The notes below the pieces were generated by a model. It worked only from the letters and a program-made list of their open reading frames with translations. It had not been told where the DNA came from and did no database searches. Of a DNA stretch of 64,000 bases, positions 15,850 to 24,901 are shown piece after piece (the first letter of the stretch is position 1; the number at the start of each line of letters is the position of its first letter). Origin of the DNA: Aurantibacter sp034110465 (GTDB lineage Bacteria > Bacteroidota > Bacteroidia > Flavobacteriales > Flavobacteriaceae); NCBI GenBank assembly GCA_034110465.1, contig JAWUZD010000002.1, forward strand, positions 1 to 64,000. Direction: 5' to 3'. The position numbers and the translations under genes were made by a program.

Positions 15850-16755
15850 TTATTTATTTGAATATAAAATCAAACATACACCAAGTAAAATACCAAATAA
15901 AGGTATTAATTTTAAGCGTTTATTTTTTTCCTTAAATACTAAACCACCAATAACAACTGCAATTATAATCTGACTACGTTTTATAGCAGATAATAACATA
16001 ATTAACGCCTCTGGATCTTGTAAGGCTTTAAAATAGAAGTAATCTGCTGCTTGCAGTAATATTCCAACCATTGGAATAGACCAACGGAATTTAAAAGCTT
16101 TACGCTTATCTGCATAAGGAAACCAGGTAATACTTAAAATGACTAATAAAATAAGAATGGTATAAAAGCAAAACCAAAATTGTAAGGTTTGTGGATTTAA
16201 ACTTAAATTCTGAATTAAAAATTTATCGAACAAACCACTGCTAGCTCCTAAAAAAGTAGCTCCAATAATAGCGAAAATCCATTTGTTACGTTTAAAGTTA
16301 ATGCCTTCTTTTTTACCAATTCTAGAATATAATAACACAGAAAATATAATTAAGAAAAAACCAATCCATTGAAATAAGTTAGGACTTTCTTTATAAATAA
16401 GAATAGCTCCAATAAACGTAAAAAATGGTCCAGCACTTCTAATTGGTGTAACTATAGTAATTGGTAAATGTTTTAAAGCTTGATAGGCTAAAACCCAAGA
16501 ACTAGCCATTATTGCCGATTTTATAAAAATAAACCCGTGTTTTTGCAAAGATAATTGTTGAAAATTATAGCCGTTTTGTTCTGCATATTCAGGATAAAAT
16601 AGGGAGAACAAGTAAAATGAAGCCACAAAAAGGAAACCACTAGAAACCGTCCCTAATAATACTGGAAATACTTCATTTCCTTGTACAGCGTATTTTTTAC
16701 ATATATTATGTAAGCCAAGAAATAAAGCCGCTAAAAGTCCAAAATACATCCACAT
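15850..16755 (-). CDS. EamA/DMT family transporter
   Basis: 301 residues from the ATG at 16755 (MWMYFGLLAALFLG), with ten hydrophobic segments in two EamA repeats, the typical drug/metabolite transporter layout. The first repeat ends near GFFLIIFSVLLYSRIG; the second begins near FAIIGATFLGASSG. The substrate is unknown. A TTG at 16764 in the same frame lies in a -7 promoter box and was rejected as the start. A second EamA protein is at 33618-34532, but the two are only family-level relatives. Confidence 0.85.
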   Translation of the reverse strand: MWMYFGLLAALFLGLHNICKKYAVQGNEVFPVLLGTVSSGFLFVASFYLFSLFYPEYAEQNGYNFQQLSLQKHGFIFIKSAIMASSWVLAYQALKHLPITIVTPIRSAGPFFTFIGAILIYKESPNLFQWIGFFLIIFSVLLYSRIGKKEGINFKRNKWIFAIIGATFLGASSGLFDKFLIQNLSLNPQTLQFWFCFYTILILLVILSITWFPYADKRKAFKFRWSIPMVGILLQAADYFYFKALQDPEALIMLLSAIKRSQIIIAVVIGGLVFKEKNKRLKLIPLFGILLGVCLILYSNK

Positions 16756-16761
16756 AGACAG

Positions 16762-16769
16762 CAAATATA
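16762..16769 (-). promoter_or_regulatory. Bacteroidetes -7 promoter box (TATATTTG) of the EamA gene
   Basis: On the minus strand TATATTTG ends 6 bases before the ATG at 16755, implying a leaderless or nearly leaderless mRNA if this box is used. The alternative ATG at 16749 would give a short leader. Confidence 0.5.
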
Positions 16770-16873
16770 TGCTATAATATTAATTTATTTAACTTGGGTT
16801 TAACATAAAAACAGACAGATTAGCACAAGTTTTTATCAATAACGTCATCTAATAAAATATAAAATCATTAATT

Positions 16874-17395
16874 ATGACGATTACTAAAATAAAAACAGGA
16901 GTTACTATTTTTTCATTATTTGCAAGTGTTACGCTTTTTGCTCAAGGACCAGGCGGAAGAGGTGGAATGCAAGGACAAGGAAATAGACCATCAAGAACTG
17001 AAAAACCAGATGCCTCAAAAATAATGTCAAAATTAGATACCAATAATGATAATACAATTGATAGAGATGAAGCTTCAAACGATAAAAGAGGCAAGATTTC
17101 TGAAATGTTTGATAAAATAGATTTAGATGCTAATAATTCAATTTCTTTTGAAGAATTAGAAGCTTCATTAGAAAATAGAGGTCCAAAACAAAAATCTGCT
17201 AAAGATTTAATTAAAGATTTAGACGACAATAAAGATGGAACATTAAACGAATTGGAAATTGCAGCTAAGAAAAATGAATTATTAGCAATTAACTTTAAAG
17301 AGATTGATTCAAATAAGGATAATGAGTTAGATAGAGATGAATTAAAATTGTTTTTATCAAAGAATAGAAAAGATAAACGCAAAAAAAGAAACTAA
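16874..17395 (+). CDS. Secreted EF-hand protein
   Basis: 173 residues. The signal peptide (residues 1-23) ends at LFAQ, followed by a Gly-rich linker. Four EF-hand loops start at DTNNDNTIDRDE, DLDANNSISFEE, DLDDNKDGTLNELE and EIDSNKDNELDRDE, in two pairs, so it should bind Ca2+ in the periplasm or outside the cell. The C-terminus is basic (RKDKRKKRN). The YHYH lipoprotein 57 bases downstream also carries EF-hands and may be co-expressed. Confidence 0.85.
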   Translation: MTITKIKTGVTIFSLFASVTLFAQGPGGRGGMQGQGNRPSRTEKPDASKIMSKLDTNNDNTIDRDEASNDKRGKISEMFDKIDLDANNSISFEELEASLENRGPKQKSAKDLIKDLDDNKDGTLNELEIAAKKNELLAINFKEIDSNKDNELDRDELKLFLSKNRKDKRKKRN

Positions 17396-17452
17396 TTTTT
17401 ACTTTTTAAAACAAAAGATGTTCTTTAATATAAAAACTAAAAAATTCTTCAT

Positions 17453-18574
17453 ATGAAAATAAAATATATCCTTTTAAACACTTTAAGCTTAGCTTTTTTA
17501 GTAGCATGTAATAGTCATAAAGAAAGTGGTCATCATCACGATTCAGATTCAGATCATTCTCATTCAATTGAAAAAACATCAAATAATGAGACTAATTACT
17601 TTGAGAATTATCAGTTAGAAGATAGTAACTATGGTACAAAAACCGTAGTTTCTATTAAAGGAAATAAGCGTGTTATGGTAACTAATTCATTACCAAATCA
17701 TAAAACAGGTAATTTTCCAAATCAAGGAAATCCAAATACTATTTCGGCTCAAAATAAAACATCTTCATTTCCTGCAACCCCAAAATATATAGGAAAACCT
17801 CAATGGATTAGAGAACCTGGCGTTGCTTTAAATGGAATTAAATTTGAACCTGGAACCGCAGAAGTTGTAGAATGTGATTCTGGAGAAAACTATAGAGTAG
17901 AAGCTATACAAAATGTAATAGACTTAGGTTTAGATTTTAATAATGCACACGTACAACCAACAGGTGAGTATCATTATCATGGATCGCCAACTTCAATTAT
18001 TAATGCTTTTGATAAAGGTGAAGATTTAGTTCATATTGGATTTGCGCATGATGGTTTTCCTATTTACGTTTCTAAAAGTGAAAAATATACACCAAGTTTT
18101 AAATTGTTAGACGGAAATAGAGAAGGAGAAGATTGTACTTATGAAAACCCAATGGAAAGTAGAGATATTTCTGTTGGCGGACATCATGATGGAACCTATG
18201 GATCTGATTACGAATATGTAGCAAATTCTGGTGATTTAGACGAATGTAACGGAATTACTGTTAAAGGAAAATACATGTATTTAGTAACTAAAGACTTTCC
18301 GTATGTTGGTAGATGTCTTATGGGTGAAATTGATAATAAGGAACAAAAAGGTCCGCCCAATGGACAACAAGGTCAAAATGGAAGACCAAGTACATCCGAT
18401 ATTTTAGCTCAATTAGACATAAATAAAGATGGCAAAATATCTAAAGACGAAGCAAAAGGTCCGTTACTACAAGATTTTACTGTAATAGATAAAAATAAAG
18501 ATGGATTTATTACTAAGAAAGAATTAGAAAATGGTGCTAAAGGTGGAAATAAACAAAGACCACCAAGAAGATAG
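17453..18574 (+). CDS. YHYH-domain lipoprotein with C-terminal EF-hand pair
   Basis: 373 residues. Lipoprotein signal with lipobox FLVAC (Cys19), then a His/Asp-rich metal-binding-like stretch (GHHHDSDSDHSHS). The YHYH domain contains the name motif GEYHYHGSP and HDGFPIY, found in secreted proteins of unknown function. The C-terminus has two EF-hands (DINKDGKISKDE, DKNKDGFITKKE). It probably sits on the outer membrane and binds Ca2+ and perhaps other metals. Fusion of YHYH and EF-hand in one lipoprotein, next to a secreted EF-hand protein, suggests a shared calcium-dependent role. Confidence 0.8.
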   Translation: MKIKYILLNTLSLAFLVACNSHKESGHHHDSDSDHSHSIEKTSNNETNYFENYQLEDSNYGTKTVVSIKGNKRVMVTNSLPNHKTGNFPNQGNPNTISAQNKTSSFPATPKYIGKPQWIREPGVALNGIKFEPGTAEVVECDSGENYRVEAIQNVIDLGLDFNNAHVQPTGEYHYHGSPTSIINAFDKGEDLVHIGFAHDGFPIYVSKSEKYTPSFKLLDGNREGEDCTYENPMESRDISVGGHHDGTYGSDYEYVANSGDLDECNGITVKGKYMYLVTKDFPYVGRCLMGEIDNKEQKGPPNGQQGQNGRPSTSDILAQLDINKDGKISKDEAKGPLLQDFTVIDKNKDGFITKKELENGAKGGNKQRPPRR

Positions 18575-18596
18575 TTTTTAGTTTGTTTTTTATTTT

Positions 18597-18634
18597 AAAG
18601 CCACTACTTGTTTCATAAGTAGTGGCTTTTTTTT
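18597..18634 (+). terminator. Rho-independent terminator after the YHYH gene
   Basis: 13-bp stem AAAGCCACTACTT/AAGTAGTGGCTTT (18597-18609 with 18617-18629), 7-base loop, then a T run. Confidence 0.9.
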
Positions 18635-18645
18635 GAACAGTAATA

Positions 18646-19386
18646 TTAACTCTTTAATTTAATTGGTTTTAGTTTAATAACACCAAACGCATCTAACAGT
18701 TTTATTATTAGATAAGTAATATCAATTTCATACCATTTTACGCCAAAATTCGGAGAACTTGCAAATTTATGATGGTTGTTGTGGTAACCTTCGCCCATCA
18801 TTAAAAAATCAAAACGAAATAGATTTCTACTGGTGTTTTTCATTTTAAAATTCACATAGCCATAAATATGTCCAAACCAGTTAATAATTACACCATGTAT
18901 TGGAGCCATTAAAAAGGCTACAGGTAATAATAACCATTGCCACCAAGCAGTTACAAATAAAGCAAAAAATAAAATATAAGCACTAATCCAAAGTAATCGT
19001 GAAAAACGAGAACTAGCAAATAAATCAAAATTTTTCCATTGTGGGACATTTTTAGTGAATTTTGAATCTATTACTATTCTATCTTTATTGATATCCTGAT
19101 AAATAGTTTTTGTTTTCCACATCATTGCAAACAAATTGTCATCATAAGATGGCGAATGTGGATCTTTTTCGGTGTCTGTATAAGCGTGATGCATTCTATG
19201 CATAATACCATAACCGTATGCGCTTAAGTAACTTGATCCTTGAAAAAACCAAGTTAAAAAAAACGTGATACGTTCCATTGTTTTAGACATTGTAAAGACC
19301 TGATGTGCTGCGTAACGATGTAAGAAGAAGGATTGAAAAAACAATCCGCCATACCAAAGCACTAAAATAAATATTATAATAGTCAT
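18646..19386 (-). CDS. Fatty acid (acyl-CoA type) desaturase
   Basis: 246 residues with four membrane spans. The three di-iron His boxes are complete: HRYAAH at 23-28, HRMHH at 63-67 and HNNHH near 200. This is the stearoyl-CoA/delta-9 type layout and would introduce a cis double bond into membrane acyl chains. A Crp-family regulator is encoded immediately upstream on the same strand, and a -7 promoter box lies between. Membrane-fluidity control is the likely role. Confidence 0.9.
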   Translation of the reverse strand: MTIIIFILVLWYGGLFFQSFFLHRYAAHQVFTMSKTMERITFFLTWFFQGSSYLSAYGYGIMHRMHHAYTDTEKDPHSPSYDDNLFAMMWKTKTIYQDINKDRIVIDSKFTKNVPQWKNFDLFASSRFSRLLWISAYILFFALFVTAWWQWLLLPVAFLMAPIHGVIINWFGHIYGYVNFKMKNTSRNLFRFDFLMMGEGYHNNHHKFASSPNFGVKWYEIDITYLIIKLLDAFGVIKLKPIKLKS

Positions 19387-19398
19387 TTCTTTTTTTTA

Positions 19399-19429
19399 CA
19401 AAGATAAATTGATGTTCAACCCAAAACAA
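19399..19429 (-). promoter_or_regulatory. Bacteroidetes promoter of the desaturase gene
   Basis: Minus-strand -7 box TATCTTTG (19399-19406) with a -33 TTG (19427-19429) 20 bases upstream, a good spacing. The ATG is 12 bases below the -7 box. Confidence 0.65.
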
Positions 19430-19454
19430 TGAACCTAAGTCAATAAAATGACAA

Positions 19455-20024
19455 TTATAACCTTTTTCTAATTCTGCTTAAAGCTTGTGCAGTAACACCA
19501 ATATAAGAGCTAATATATTTTAAAGGAATCACTTTAATTAATTCTGGTCGTTCTTTAAATAGTTTTATATAACGTTCTTCGGCTGAAAGATTTAAAAGAT
19601 TTTGTTCGCGATTAGATTTCAATAAAAACAAACGTTCGGCGGTTAAACGTCCAATAAGATTTCCAATTTGAGTGTTTTGATAAACCAGCTGTAAATCTGA
19701 ATAACTAATGCTTAAAATAGTAGTTTCTGTCAATGCTTGTAGGTTATATGCTGATGGTTTTTGTGTTAAAAAAGAGTCATAAGCACTAATAAATTGATCT
19801 TTGAAACTAAACCCAAACGTAATTTCTTTTTCAGGATTATCTTTAGGAATAAATAAGCGTACAACACCAGATTCAATAAATGAAATATGATTTTCAATTT
19901 CGTTGACTTTCAAAAATACGCTTTTCTTAAGTATTATACGACGTTGTAATTTTGACATAAAAAACTCCCAATCTGTATTAGATATAGTTGCTATTTGATC
20001 TAAATAATTTTTTATTTGTTGCAA
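19455..20024 (-). CDS. Crp/Fnr family transcriptional regulator
   Basis: 189 residues. An N-terminal cyclic-nucleotide-binding-like beta barrel (FIESGVVRLFIP, then ITFGFSFKDQFISAYDSFL) is followed by a C-terminal helix-turn-helix (LKYISSYIGVTAQALSRIRKRL). The bound ligand is unknown; Bacteroidetes members of this size often respond to signals other than cAMP. The start is a TTG at 20024, directly after an in-frame stop; homologues begin with a similar KNYL...TDWEFF segment, so a downstream ATG is less likely. The next gene on the strand is the desaturase, a plausible target. Confidence 0.85.
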   Translation of the reverse strand: MQQIKNYLDQIATISNTDWEFFMSKLQRRIILKKSVFLKVNEIENHISFIESGVVRLFIPKDNPEKEITFGFSFKDQFISAYDSFLTQKPSAYNLQALTETTILSISYSDLQLVYQNTQIGNLIGRLTAERLFLLKSNREQNLLNLSAEERYIKLFKERPELIKVIPLKYISSYIGVTAQALSRIRKRL

Positions 20025-20216
20025 TTAATTTATTTAAAATAAATGAATTGTAAAGTTAATCATTATATCTAAATCTAAGCATTCTTATAAATTGATTATT
20101 TGAAAAATACTGAATAATATACAGAATATGAAAGCTATGAAAAGTATTACATACTTAATATATAAAATGTATTATAATTAATATTATGTAAAATAGAACA
20201 ATTATTAGATTAATAT

Positions 20217-20224
20217 TATCTTTG
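20217..20224 (+). promoter_or_regulatory. Bacteroidetes -7 promoter box (TATCTTTG) of the DUF2237 gene
   Basis: TATCTTTG lies 23 bases before the ATG at 20248. No clear -33 TTG at standard spacing. Confidence 0.5.
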
Positions 20225-20247
20225 ACTCAAAGCTTATATATTAAATA

Positions 20248-20625
20248 ATGTCAGATAAAAAAACAACTCAAACATTAAATGTATTGGGTGAAACTTTAGA
20301 AAATTGTTCTTGTAATCCTTTAACAGGTTATTTAAAAGATGGATTTTGTAATACTACACCAGACGATTATGGAACACACGTTGTTTGTGCAATCATGACT
20401 AAAGAATTTTTAAGTTATACCATAAAACAAGGCAACGATTTATCTACACCAAAACCCCAGTGGAATTTTCCTGGATTAAAACCTGGAGATAAATGGTGTT
20501 TATGCTTATCACGTTGGAAACAAGCTGAAAAAGCAAACGTAGCACCAAATATAAGTTTAAAGGCTACTAATATAATCTCATTAAAATATGTGAGTTTAGA
20601 ATTATTAAAAAAATACGCCATGTAA
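20248..20625 (+). CDS. DUF2237 family protein
   Basis: 125 residues with the family pattern NVLGETLENCSCNPLTGYLKDG, TPDDYGTHVVCAIMT, and KPGDKWCLCLSRW. Conserved Cys in CSC and CLC could bind metal, but this is not shown. Family function unknown. It converges with the flavin oxidoreductase gene 6 bases downstream. Confidence 0.9.
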   Translation: MSDKKTTQTLNVLGETLENCSCNPLTGYLKDGFCNTTPDDYGTHVVCAIMTKEFLSYTIKQGNDLSTPKPQWNFPGLKPGDKWCLCLSRWKQAEKANVAPNISLKATNIISLKYVSLELLKKYAM

Positions 20626-20631
20626 CACGTA

Positions 20632-21879
20632 TTAATCTGATTCTATAATAAGTTTAGCTGCATATTCTCCACTTGACATTGCTGCATTTAAGGATCCATT
20701 TAAAATGTAATCTCCAGCTAAAATTATAGTTTCAGAATATCTTAAGGTGTTATAGTCTAAGGTATTTTTAATTGTTTTTAAATCTGGTAATGCACGCTTA
20801 ATTTTATAATGTTTTATAAATTTAGTAGTTTTAATATGACATTTTTGTTGCAGCTCTGCTTCTACTGTTTTAATCAAATCTGTTTGACTTAACGTATGAT
20901 TTTTAACAACTGTTACAGATAATAAATGTTCTTTTGTTGTATTGTTATTTTTAATACTAGTTGTAAAAAATAAGTTATTAATTAGTGCATCTTCATCCGC
21001 CAACAAACCAATAATTGATTGTTTTAAAGTGTTTTTTTCTACGATAAAATATAAAGTGTCGCAAGATTTCCATTGTATCTTTTGTTCTGTATTTAAAAGT
21101 ATAGAACTTTCGGTTGCAATAACTGTTATATCTGTATCAATATGTGTGTTGTTTTGTAAAATGACACATTTTTCATTTACTGTTTTTACGGGTGAATTAA
21201 ATAAAAACTTAGTGCGTTTTAATTGTGCTTTAAGTTGATTTGGAATAGCTTGAATTCCATCTTTAGGTATTGCAGCTAAACCTTCACCAAACATCTTATA
21301 AATAAACTCGAACATTACACTTGGTGTATTCAACTCAGTTTCTAAAAATATGCCCGAAAAAAAAGGCTTAAAAAAGTTTTTTATAATATTGTCAGAGAAA
21401 CCTTTTTCTTTTAAGTAATTAAATGTTGTTGTTTCAGATGTTTGATTAAATATAGTATCTACCGACTTATTTTTTAATGCTAAATTTAATTTCAAAATAG
21501 CTAGTTTATCTTTAATGGAACCAACATTAGCACTTATAGTTGGTAATAATAAGTTCAAGTGTCGTAATGGATCTCCAATAGTCTGAGATTTACCATTCTT
21601 AAAAATTGTTGCACCTGGAACCAGGTCTTGTAGTTCTAAAGCATTATAATCTAAATACTTTCTAGCTTTAGGATACGCGTCTAGTAATACTTGAAATCCG
21701 TGATCTAAAACAAAACCATCTATAATATCACTTTTTACTCGTCCACCAGCTGAGCTACTTGCTTCTATAATTGTTGGGCTAAAACCTGCCTTTTCTAGTT
21801 CAATAGCTGTTATTAATCCGCTAATTCCAGCGCCAATAATGTGAATATTTTTAGATTTGTTATCCATTTTAAGCTTCAT
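20632..21879 (-). CDS. FAD/NAD(P)-dependent oxidoreductase, amine oxidase-like
   Basis: 415 residues. N-terminal dinucleotide-binding motif IHIIGAGISGLITAIELEKAG, then SAGGRVKSD (the GGR motif of flavin amine oxidases and phytoene desaturase-like enzymes). A C-terminal FAD contact appears as ILAGDYILNGSLNAAMSSGE. The substrate is unknown; candidates are polyprenoids, porphyrinogens or amines. An in-frame second ATG (MDNKSKN, at 21867) could also be the start. Confidence 0.8.
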   Translation of the reverse strand: MKLKMDNKSKNIHIIGAGISGLITAIELEKAGFSPTIIEASSSAGGRVKSDIIDGFVLDHGFQVLLDAYPKARKYLDYNALELQDLVPGATIFKNGKSQTIGDPLRHLNLLLPTISANVGSIKDKLAILKLNLALKNKSVDTIFNQTSETTTFNYLKEKGFSDNIIKNFFKPFFSGIFLETELNTPSVMFEFIYKMFGEGLAAIPKDGIQAIPNQLKAQLKRTKFLFNSPVKTVNEKCVILQNNTHIDTDITVIATESSILLNTEQKIQWKSCDTLYFIVEKNTLKQSIIGLLADEDALINNLFFTTSIKNNNTTKEHLLSVTVVKNHTLSQTDLIKTVEAELQQKCHIKTTKFIKHYKIKRALPDLKTIKNTLDYNTLRYSETIILAGDYILNGSLNAAMSSGEYAAKLIIESD

Positions 21880-21977
21880 TTAAAAATTCTACCAAATTAT
21901 TTCGTTAAGTAACTTAATAAAGCATCTTATTTTCTCAAAATAAATAAGATGCTTTTAAACTAATAGTCAAAATTGTT

Positions 21978-24425
21978 TTACATTTTAGGATCTAAAATGT
22001 GTTCAATCTCTTTTACTAAATCACTATAGTGATATTTACTCATTTTATTAACCCCACGCGATTTAGCAATTGTTAGTTGTTGTTTCAAAATATTTAATTC
22101 GCCACGAGTAATGGCTTTAATATCAGATTTTAAATCTTGAGACATTAAATAAGCAAGTCTATCAATATATGTACGCTGTAAGTTTCTACGATATACATCA
22201 ACATTTTTTGAAATATAAACTTCTGAGAAAATATCTTTTCTAATTTCTTGCATAAACTCTAATAAGCTATAATTAGTATTATCAAGACTTTGTTGATTAA
22301 TAATTCGATTTAAGCGGTCTGAGTTTAATAATTTTGAAATAAATCGGCTTTGTAAACTTCTTAAGTGTTCTGTATAGTCTGTATAACTAATATTCTTAAG
22401 CATCGTTTTGTCTAACAACCATAATGGGGTTTTAAATACATTTTCATCTAACCATTCTACAGATTTTTGTTGTGTTAACTTATCTACAGCTAGATAAGTA
22501 ATACCTGTTTGACTTGGTGTAATTAAATTCTCTTTTACGCCACCTATATTTTCTAAAACGTGACCTACATATCGATTATAGCAATCTAGTAATTCGCCAT
22601 ATAATTCTTTTAAATCATTATAATCGTTAGTTTGACTACTTGTCCATTCTGGTAAATTTTCAGCAACAATTTTCAAGTTTTTTAGTGCATAATTAGAGGC
22701 TTTTATGGCATTATCTCCAATATCTTCTGTTTGAGAAGTTGGATCAAAGGTACTACTCTGCTTTCCAAAAACATATTTAGAATCTCCAGCTTTTTCAATA
22801 ATCCATTGGTCTAAAAATGGTTTTTCTATTTCTGCAGCTTCTGCTCCTGGAATTTTTCTATAGCCCCAATTTATAGCATAATGATCATAAGGACCAATTT
22901 TGCGAATAAATCTAATGTTTTTATCGCCAGGTTGCGCTATGTAATTATAGCGTGCGTAATCCATAATAGTAGATGCAATTCCAAACTCTTGGGTAAATGC
23001 ACCATTTCTATAACTTTCTACGTTGTAAGCTTTACTAGCACTCATATTATGTGGCAATCCTAAAGCGTGACCAACTTCGTGAGCAATAACCATTTTCATC
23101 ATTTCGCCAATGTCTTCTGCCGATGTATCTAAAGTTCTTGCACTTGGATTTGCTGCTCCAGTTTCTAATAAATAGCGATTTCTATAAGAACGTAAATGAT
23201 TATGATACCATATAATATCACTTTCTATAATTTCACCACTTCTTGGATCCGAAACACTTGGTCCAGTGGCATTTCGGGTTTCACTTGCAACATATCTAAT
23301 TACAGAATATCTAATGTCTTCAGGGCTAAAACCGGGATTTTCTTCTTTGCTTGGTGGATCTTTTGCTATAATGGCGTTTTTAAAACCTGCGGTTTCAAAT
23401 GGTCCTTGCCATAACTCTACACCTTCTTTTATATATTTTCTTAGAGCTTCTGGTGTTGCTGGATCTATATAATAGACAATAGGTTTTACTGGTTCTACTA
23501 ACTCACCTTTTGCGTAAGCTTCCGGATCTTTAGGTTCTAATTTCCAACGTCTAATATATGTTTTCTTATCGGCTTTTAATTTATCACTTCCGTAATCAAC
23601 TTGACTATAAGTAAACCAACCAACGCGTTGATCTGCAAAACGTGGTTCCATAGGTGTTTCTGGCAATAAAATCATAGATTGATTTATTTGCATACTTATA
23701 GTTTGTGTAGACTTAGCGGATGGTGGATTTGTTGCATCATAAGTCAAATCTTGAATTACTTCTATATTTTGAGGGAAACTTTTTATCACATTAATAAAAC
23801 TACGAGAAGGATCTATTTTTTTTACTTTATACTTAGTTCTCAAACTTTCACTTAATCCACTAATTGCTTTTACATCAGAACTATAAAATTTAGTTACATC
23901 TACAACTATTGCTGTGGAGTCTTTGCTAAAAGCTGCAATATTGAATGCGTGTAAAATAGGTTCGTAGTTATTAGATTTTACAGAAATACTGATTGGTAAT
24001 TCTTCGTCTGCAACAGAATTATACGACCGTTCTTTTATTAGAATTTTTTCATTAAAACGTTCCCAAATTATTAAGCGTTCACCAGTTTTAGTTCCTGCAT
24101 TTATATAGCCACCACCTAAATTAGCTGGTAATTTTGCTATTCTACTTACTAAAAGCATTTCTTTTCCTAAATAGGTATTAGGTATTTCGTAATAGTACTT
24201 CGCTCCTACTTTGTGCACTTTAAATAAACCATTATCTGTAATAGCTTCTTTTGTAATGATTTCATCATAAGATTTTATACCTTCTTTACTATTTTCCTTT
24301 TTAGCTTCGGTTTTAACAAGATTTGTAGTGTCTTTTTTCTTTTTATTCCTTTTTGACTGTGCTTGATTTGATAATGGAATTAAACAAAAAGTAAGCAATA
24401 CAATTAGTAGTATATTTTTTTTCAT
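21978..24425 (-). CDS. Large secreted zinc metalloprotease (metzincin-like, DUF5117/DUF5118 type)
   Basis: 815 residues. The signal peptide ends near LSNQAQS. The zinc site HEVGHALGLPH starts at His449 with Glu450 as base and the third ligand His459. A downstream Met-turn candidate is STIMDYARYNY. The N-terminal part holds the DUF5117-like strand-rich domain and the region before the active site matches DUF5118-type proteins, widespread in Bacteroidetes. It is probably periplasmic or exported; its substrate is unknown. Not in an evident operon. Confidence 0.9.
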   Translation of the reverse strand: MKKNILLIVLLTFCLIPLSNQAQSKRNKKKKDTTNLVKTEAKKENSKEGIKSYDEIITKEAITDNGLFKVHKVGAKYYYEIPNTYLGKEMLLVSRIAKLPANLGGGYINAGTKTGERLIIWERFNEKILIKERSYNSVADEELPISISVKSNNYEPILHAFNIAAFSKDSTAIVVDVTKFYSSDVKAISGLSESLRTKYKVKKIDPSRSFINVIKSFPQNIEVIQDLTYDATNPPSAKSTQTISMQINQSMILLPETPMEPRFADQRVGWFTYSQVDYGSDKLKADKKTYIRRWKLEPKDPEAYAKGELVEPVKPIVYYIDPATPEALRKYIKEGVELWQGPFETAGFKNAIIAKDPPSKEENPGFSPEDIRYSVIRYVASETRNATGPSVSDPRSGEIIESDIIWYHNHLRSYRNRYLLETGAANPSARTLDTSAEDIGEMMKMVIAHEVGHALGLPHNMSASKAYNVESYRNGAFTQEFGIASTIMDYARYNYIAQPGDKNIRFIRKIGPYDHYAINWGYRKIPGAEAAEIEKPFLDQWIIEKAGDSKYVFGKQSSTFDPTSQTEDIGDNAIKASNYALKNLKIVAENLPEWTSSQTNDYNDLKELYGELLDCYNRYVGHVLENIGGVKENLITPSQTGITYLAVDKLTQQKSVEWLDENVFKTPLWLLDKTMLKNISYTDYTEHLRSLQSRFISKLLNSDRLNRIINQQSLDNTNYSLLEFMQEIRKDIFSEVYISKNVDVYRRNLQRTYIDRLAYLMSQDLKSDIKAITRGELNILKQQLTIAKSRGVNKMSKYHYSDLVKEIEHILDPKM

Positions 24426-24901
24426 TAAAATTAAGAATTTGGTTCATTAAGACTATAAAAATAATTAAATAGCGATGTAATAACTTATAATTAACTTAAT
24501 TTAAAAATACTTTAACTAAATAGTTCCTATTTATTAGTGATTCATAGATTTACACTTCAATCAAAAATTAAAACCTATTTTTTTTTGATTGTTTAACTAT
24601 TATTAAAAGTAACTCTCTAAATAAACTAATTTATTCTGTAATTTCTAATAACGAAAATTAGTTTAATTGCAATAAGTTGTGTTTTAACGGCAAAAACATT
24701 GCTTATTATCAAATAAAAAAACATTTAATCTATTAATTCGTAAAAAAAAACTAGTTAATTAAGATAATAACAACTGTTAATCTGCAAAAAGCACCAGTTA
24801 AACAATGTTATTGTATAGAATGTTAATTTTTTAACGTTTTGTAAAAATTTTAAAATATATTCGTGAATTATTAAAATATAGTATAAACTAAATTCAAGTT
24901 A
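24426..24901. other. Long AT-rich intergenic region between divergent genes
   Basis: 476 bases between the minus-strand protease and the plus-strand adhesin. It must contain promoters for both, but no box matched well: TATATTCG at 24856-24863 is the nearest to the -7 consensus, 39 bases before the adhesin ATG. No ORF, hairpin or repeat stands out. Confidence 0.4.
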
